NCBI GenBank assembly: GCA_036507855.1
Contig: DATCIJ010000073.1
Span: 6,743 to 70,742, forward strand
Origin: JABWBJ01 sp036507855
Lineage (GTDB): Bacteria > Gemmatimonadota > Gemmatimonadetes > Gemmatimonadales > Gemmatimonadaceae
Reading direction: 5' to 3'
Length of the DNA: 64,000 nucleotides
Under the pieces are notes generated by a model. It was not told the origin of the DNA. It saw only the letters and a list, made by a program, of their open reading frames with translations, and did not search any database. Of the stretch, positions 60,675 through 64,000 are shown in pieces (within the stretch, counting starts at the first letter, position 1; every line of letters starts with the position of its first letter). The position numbers and the translations under genes are program-made.

Positions 60675-62677
60675 CGACGCGCGACCCTCACCAGCGTTCC
60701 CCCCACGACCAGGGTCCCCGGGGGCGGAGACACCTCGAACGGCACGCCGCTGACGATGGCGACGCGCAGGCCGGCCCGGTGCAGCTCGCGGGCGGCCACA
60801 CGAACCGGAAGACCGCGCACATCGGGAATGGTCACGCGCTCCCGCGCGGCGGGCCTGGTGGACTCCGCGCGCAGGTCGAAACGGGCACGCGCCGGCGGGG
60901 GCATGGGCGTCGAGTCGACGAGTGCATAACGAGGCTGCGGCGGCGGCACGTCCGCCCCCACGCGGCCGGTCGCCACGACGCGGCGCGTGGTCGAGGACTC
61001 CTCGGGCGGTGGTACGTATCGCGCGCGCTGCATGGCCAGGTCACCCCGGTCAAGCGACGCGTCGCGCGCGGCGATCGCGGCCTGCAGCACGGCCTTTGCC
61101 ACGGGCGCCGCGGTCTTTCCGCCGTAGTAGGCCCCACGCGGGTTGTCGAGCTTCACCAGCACGACGTACTGGGGTTCCTTCGCCGGGAAGAGTCCCACGA
61201 AGGTCGACGTGTAGCTCCCGTCGACATACCTCCCATTCGAAACGCCACGGGCCGTTCCGCTCTTTCCGCCGAGGTCGAAGGTCGCCAGGCTGGCATCGGT
61301 GGCGGTGCCGCTGTCGACGACGCTCGCCAGCACGTCCCGAAGCGCGCGCGCCGTTCTCGGTTTGAGCACCCGACGCACCAGTTGCGGGCGATGCTCGTAC
61401 ACCAACTCGCCATCGGCATCGCGGATCGACTTGACCAGCGTGGGAACGAGGAGGAGACCGTCGTTGGCGATGGCGCCGTACGCGGCGGCGAGTTGCACCG
61501 CCGTGACCGAGATTTCGTATCCAATGGCCATCGACGCCTGACTGGGACAGCTCCAGAGGCGTGGCTCCTTGAGCCGCCCGCTCGCCTCGGACGCGTACGC
61601 GATACCCGTCGGCGTCCCGAATCCGAAGTCTCGCAGGATTTCAAAGACCTCCCGCCTGGACAGCCGCTCCGTGAAGCGGGCGATCCCGATATTGCTCGAA
61701 TACCTGATGACGTCGGCCAGCGACAGGCGCTGCGCGCGGTGAACGTCCGTAATGGTGCGGCCGCACGTCCTATAGGTCCCGTTGAACGTCTCGATCATTT
61801 CATCCAGGCGCGCGCGCTCACCCTCCACCATGCGGCCGGCGAAGAACGGCTTGAGCGTCGAGCCGGGCTCGAAGGGCTCCGTCAGCGCCAGGCTGCCCGT
61901 GTTTACCCGGGACTCGCGACGACTTGCCAGGCACCGGATCTCCCCCGTGGCGGGTTCGAGCACCACGATATCGCCACCGGAAACGCCAAGGCGGATTGCC
62001 GCGTCGGCAAGCGCACGGTCGCAGATATCCTGCATGACGTAACTCACCGTCAGCGTAACCGAGTGACCCGGAACCGGTGGCTGGGTCAGGGCATCCAGCG
62101 ACTCGTATCGCCGGCCGCCGGGGCCAAGCAGGTCCTTCGTGGATCCACGCTGTCCGCGCAACAGCGAGTCGAGCACCAGTTCGAGTCCGTCCTGGCCGTT
62201 GCCCTCGGACGACGTGCGACCCACGATGCGGCGCATTCCCTCGAGGGGCACATAGTCGCGCTGAACGGACGGATCGGGATGAACGCCGCGGAGCGCGCTC
62301 ACCACGGCCACATCGGACGGCATGAACGCCTTCGGGATCTCGACCCACTTCCGCTTCCGGTCGGTGGCGCGCCGGATGGTGGCCCCGTCGACGCCGAGGC
62401 GGCGGAGGTCGCGCGCCAACCGGCGTGGATCCCGGACTTCCGTCGGCGCGACGTTCAGCCGGACGCGCACCTCGCTCTGGGCCAACGGCACGCCCGCCAC
62501 GTCGAGGATCTCGCCGCGCGGCGCCGGCAGCGCGTTTCTCGAGTAATGCTGGCGCGCCGCCATTCGCTGCCAACGCTCTCCCTGCCAGAGCTGCACCCAG
62601 CCCGCGCGGAGCACCAATGCGGCGGCGAAGGCGACCAGGACGCCCTGAACGACGCGGAGCCGCGTGGTCTGCAGCAT
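60671..62677 (-). CDS. ftsI: Septal transpeptidase FtsI (class B PBP) with C-terminal PASTA domain
   Basis: A 668-residue class B penicillin-binding protein. The N-terminal helix is at residues 8-28 and the pedestal domain at about 45-200. The transpeptidase has STLK (Ser273-Lys276), SSN (327-329) and KSGTA (from 472). Residues of about 612-668 (VTIPDVRGLPVRVAARELHRAG) form one PASTA domain, a feature more usual in Gram-positive PBP2x or sporulation PBPs than in E. coli FtsI. Between them lies a Pro/Arg-rich linker. The start is three bases after the ftsL stop, in the 12-mer also seen before ribD. Confidence 0.94.
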   Translation of the reverse strand: MLQTTRLRVVQGVLVAFAAALVLRAGWVQLWQGERWQRMAARQHYSRNALPAPRGEILDVAGVPLAQSEVRVRLNVAPTEVRDPRRLARDLRRLGVDGATIRRATDRKRKWVEIPKAFMPSDVAVVSALRGVHPDPSVQRDYVPLEGMRRIVGRTSSEGNGQDGLELVLDSLLRGQRGSTKDLLGPGGRRYESLDALTQPPVPGHSVTLTVSYVMQDICDRALADAAIRLGVSGGDIVVLEPATGEIRCLASRRESRVNTGSLALTEPFEPGSTLKPFFAGRMVEGERARLDEMIETFNGTYRTCGRTITDVHRAQRLSLADVIRYSSNIGIARFTERLSRREVFEILRDFGFGTPTGIAYASEASGRLKEPRLWSCPSQASMAIGYEISVTAVQLAAAYGAIANDGLLLVPTLVKSIRDADGELVYEHRPQLVRRVLKPRTARALRDVLASVVDSGTATDASLATFDLGGKSGTARGVSNGRYVDGSYTSTFVGLFPAKEPQYVVLVKLDNPRGAYYGGKTAAPVAKAVLQAAIAARDASLDRGDLAMQRARYVPPPEESSTTRRVVATGRVGADVPPPQPRYALVDSTPMPPPARARFDLRAESTRPAARERVTIPDVRGLPVRVAARELHRAGLRVAIVSGVPFEVSPPPGTLVVGGTLVRVARR

Positions 62678-62680
62678 TGC

Positions 62681-62977
62681 CTAACGCCTCACGGGGTCGG
62701 GGAGATGGATGACCTGGCTGTCGCTCGGGAAGTGCATGCCAAGGCGCTGGACGCGTGGCACGAGCTCCACCTGGCTCGACACTCGACGGACCTCACCCTC
62801 GAACCGCGCCCGCTGTGCCTGCAATTCGTCAACCTTCGCCCCCAGTGCGTGCAGCCGCGCGGCCGCCGCGTTTCCGCGCGCGCGGCGCCAGACCACGCTC
62901 GACGTGACGACCAGGAAGGCCGCGAGACCGATGGCGATCGCGGTGCGACCACGGAGCGCGCCACGGCGTGCCATCAT
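62681..62977 (-). CDS. ftsL: Cell division protein FtsL-like
   Basis: A 98-residue small bitopic protein. It has a basic N-terminus, one helix (TAIAIGLAAFLVVTSSVVW) and a leucine-rich, coiled-coil-like periplasmic part (ARLHALGAKVDELQAQRARFEGEVRRV). Sequence conservation in FtsL is weak, so the assignment rests on size, topology and position between rsmH and ftsI. The start is the ATGATG at 62977 overlapping the rsmH stop; the ORF extends further upstream inside rsmH. Its TAG stop belongs to a CGTTAGG heptamer. Confidence 0.85.
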   Translation of the reverse strand: MMARRGALRGRTAIAIGLAAFLVVTSSVVWRRARGNAAAARLHALGAKVDELQAQRARFEGEVRRVSSQVELVPRVQRLGMHFPSDSQVIHLPDPVRR

Positions 62978-63909
62978 GCCGCGCGTCGCCACGCACGAAG
63001 CAGGGCGCTTCGCGCCCGCGGATTGCTCTGCGCCTCGGCCGACGAGGGGCGCACCGGCTTGCGAGTGACCGTGGACCCGAGCGGCTTGCCACGACATGTG
63101 CAAACAGGCTGCTTCGGAGGACAAATGCAGGCAGCACTCCAGTCGGCGAACGCGTGCTTCACGAGGCGATCTTCACCCGAGTGGTACGAGATCACCGCCA
63201 TCACACCGTCGGGCACGAGGCGATCGCGCAGAGCGGGAAGCGCGCGCTCCAACACGCCGAGTTCGTCGTTGACGGCGATGCGAACGGCCTGGAAGAGCGG
63301 CGCGAACTGCGGGGGGCCACTGCGTGGTCCGAGCACCGCGCGGATGGCATCGACCAGGTCATCGCTGGTCCGCAGGGGACGGTTTGCTCGCCGGCGTATG
63401 ATCTCTCGCGCGAGGCGCCCCGAGCGAGGCTCATCCGCGTACTCACGGAAGATGCGGATCAGCTCGTGCTCGTCGCTCTCGTTGAGCACGCGCGCCGCAT
63501 CGGTCTCCGCATCGGGTCGCATGCGCATGTCGAGCGGGGCGCCCGGCCTGAAGGTGAACCCGCGCGCTTCCTCGTCGATCTGGTGCGATGACACGCCGAG
63601 GTCCAGGAAAATGCCATCCCACTTCTCGCCGTCGAATTCAGGGAGTTCGTCGATCTCGGAGAAGTTGGCGCGGATTGCCTTGAACGAGCCGTCGCGTTCG
63701 TGCGCCTGGAGGCTGCGCGCTGCCGCGGCAATCGCCGCGGGATCCTGATCGATGCCAGTTACACGGGCACCCTGTTCGAGGAGCGCGAGGGCGTGCCCGC
63801 CTCCTCCGAGCGTACAGTCCAGGACGTGCCGAGCGTTGCCGAGCAGCTGGGCGACCTCGCGGGCGAGAACCGGCTCGTGAAAGGCTGGGATAGTGGCTGA
63901 TTGTGTCAC
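62974..63909 (-). CDS. rsmH: 16S rRNA (cytosine-1402-N4) methyltransferase RsmH
   Basis: A 311-residue RsmH (MraW) that methylates C1402 of 16S rRNA. AFHEPVLAREVAQLL is the start motif and LDCTLGGGGHALALLEQG the SAM-binding loop. FLDLGVSSHQIDEEARGFTFRPGAPLDMRM and ISYHSGEDRLVKHAF follow. The GTG at 63909 is only about a dozen bases past the predicted -10 box, so the mRNA may be nearly leaderless. It is the first gene of the dcw cluster here; mraZ, if present, is not between it and this promoter. Confidence 0.95.
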   Translation of the reverse strand: MTQSATIPAFHEPVLAREVAQLLGNARHVLDCTLGGGGHALALLEQGARVTGIDQDPAAIAAAARSLQAHERDGSFKAIRANFSEIDELPEFDGEKWDGIFLDLGVSSHQIDEEARGFTFRPGAPLDMRMRPDAETDAARVLNESDEHELIRIFREYADEPRSGRLAREIIRRRANRPLRTSDDLVDAIRAVLGPRSGPPQFAPLFQAVRIAVNDELGVLERALPALRDRLVPDGVMAVISYHSGEDRLVKHAFADWSAACICPPKQPVCTCRGKPLGSTVTRKPVRPSSAEAQSNPRARSALLRAWRRAA

Positions 63910-63920
63910 CGAACGCGGTC

Positions 63921-63950
63921 ATACTAGTGACGGGGTAGCCCGCGCGTCAA
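63921..63950 (-). promoter_or_regulatory. Predicted housekeeping promoter of the dcw cluster
   Basis: On the minus strand TTGACG (63945-63950) and TAGTAT (63921-63926) are 18 bases apart, in front of the rsmH GTG at 63909. The same two hexamers and spacing occur before mazG. The remaining bases to the window end (63951-64000) are AT-richer upstream DNA without a recognisable gene. Confidence 0.65.
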
Positions 63951-64000
63951 GTGTTTGGCAAATTGAGAGTTGTGCAGCCCGCTTAAAGCAATCTGGAAAG

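Noticed and set aside
60779..63748. Very long plus-strand open frame (989 codons) opposite ftsI, ftsL and rsmH
   Set aside because: It is antisense to three well-supported genes, is rich in Arg/His/Gly typical of GC-rich shadow frames, and shows no family motif.

Overview
The window is a GC-rich (about two-thirds G+C), gene-dense stretch of chromosome from a Gram-negative bacterium. The evidence for an outer membrane is a TonB-dependent receptor, an FadL/PorV-like barrel and lipoproteins. HPr kinase sits with a mannose-type PTS, MurE has the meso-diaminopimelate motif, and the gene repertoire and codon use resemble Gemmatimonadota (a Gemmatimonas-like genome). That placement is inference; no rRNA lies in the window. 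Almost everything is on the minus strand. Only a MazG pyrophosphohydrolase and one sensor kinase are on the plus strand. Most neighbouring genes overlap by 4 bases (ATGA or GTGA), so the window is largely a series of long operons read from right to left.

Layout from low to high coordinates. (1) 1-5.6 kb: 3'-truncated recO and a vitamin B12 uptake operon (btuF-btuC-btuD-btuB) behind a cobalamin riboswitch. (2) 5.6-8.5 kb: a secreted carboxypeptidase-regulatory-like protein, a DUF151 bifunctional nuclease and metK. (3) 8.6-14 kb: a complete mannose-family PTS (EI, HPr, IID, IIC, IIB, IIA) with HPr kinase. (4) 14-20.4 kb: ribosome hibernation factor, a GT4 glycosyltransferase, nusB, ribH, ribBA, ribE, ribD and purM. 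(5) 20.4-25.1 kb: a PfkB kinase, argS, an FmdB zinc ribbon and the methylmalonyl-CoA mutase catalytic subunit, which is B12-dependent and so linked to the uptake operon. (6) 25-37.4 kb: fbp, comEC with comFB, miaB, mtaB, a soluble histidine kinase, an outer-membrane barrel, a lipoprotein, cdd, deoB and alr. (7) 37.4-46.7 kb: mazG, a DinB-like protein, asnS, an orphan sensor kinase, recG, ftsY and a membrane vWA-like protein. (8) 46.9-63.9 kb: a full division and cell-wall (dcw) cluster: rsmH, ftsL, ftsI, murE, murF, mraY, murD, ftsW, murG, murC, ftsQ, ftsA, ftsZ, then an M23 peptidase.

The most unusual signals are not genes. First, the heptamer CGTTAGG/CCTAACG occurs at least 22 times, in every reading frame and at two stop-start junctions, and holds most of the TTA codons I found. 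Second, many operon junctions carry short degenerate word-like repeats, different at each site but partly shared between distant sites, and several sit directly before start codons that lack a Shine-Dalgarno. Third, two roughly 90-100 bp inverted-repeat elements with CTAG ends, resembling MITEs, sit just upstream of hprK and of the vWA-like gene. Promoters were recognised by eye for rsmH, mazG/alr and ftsZ. No tRNA, rRNA, CRISPR array, prophage or intact insertion sequence was seen. The longest stretch without a gene is 49340-49664.
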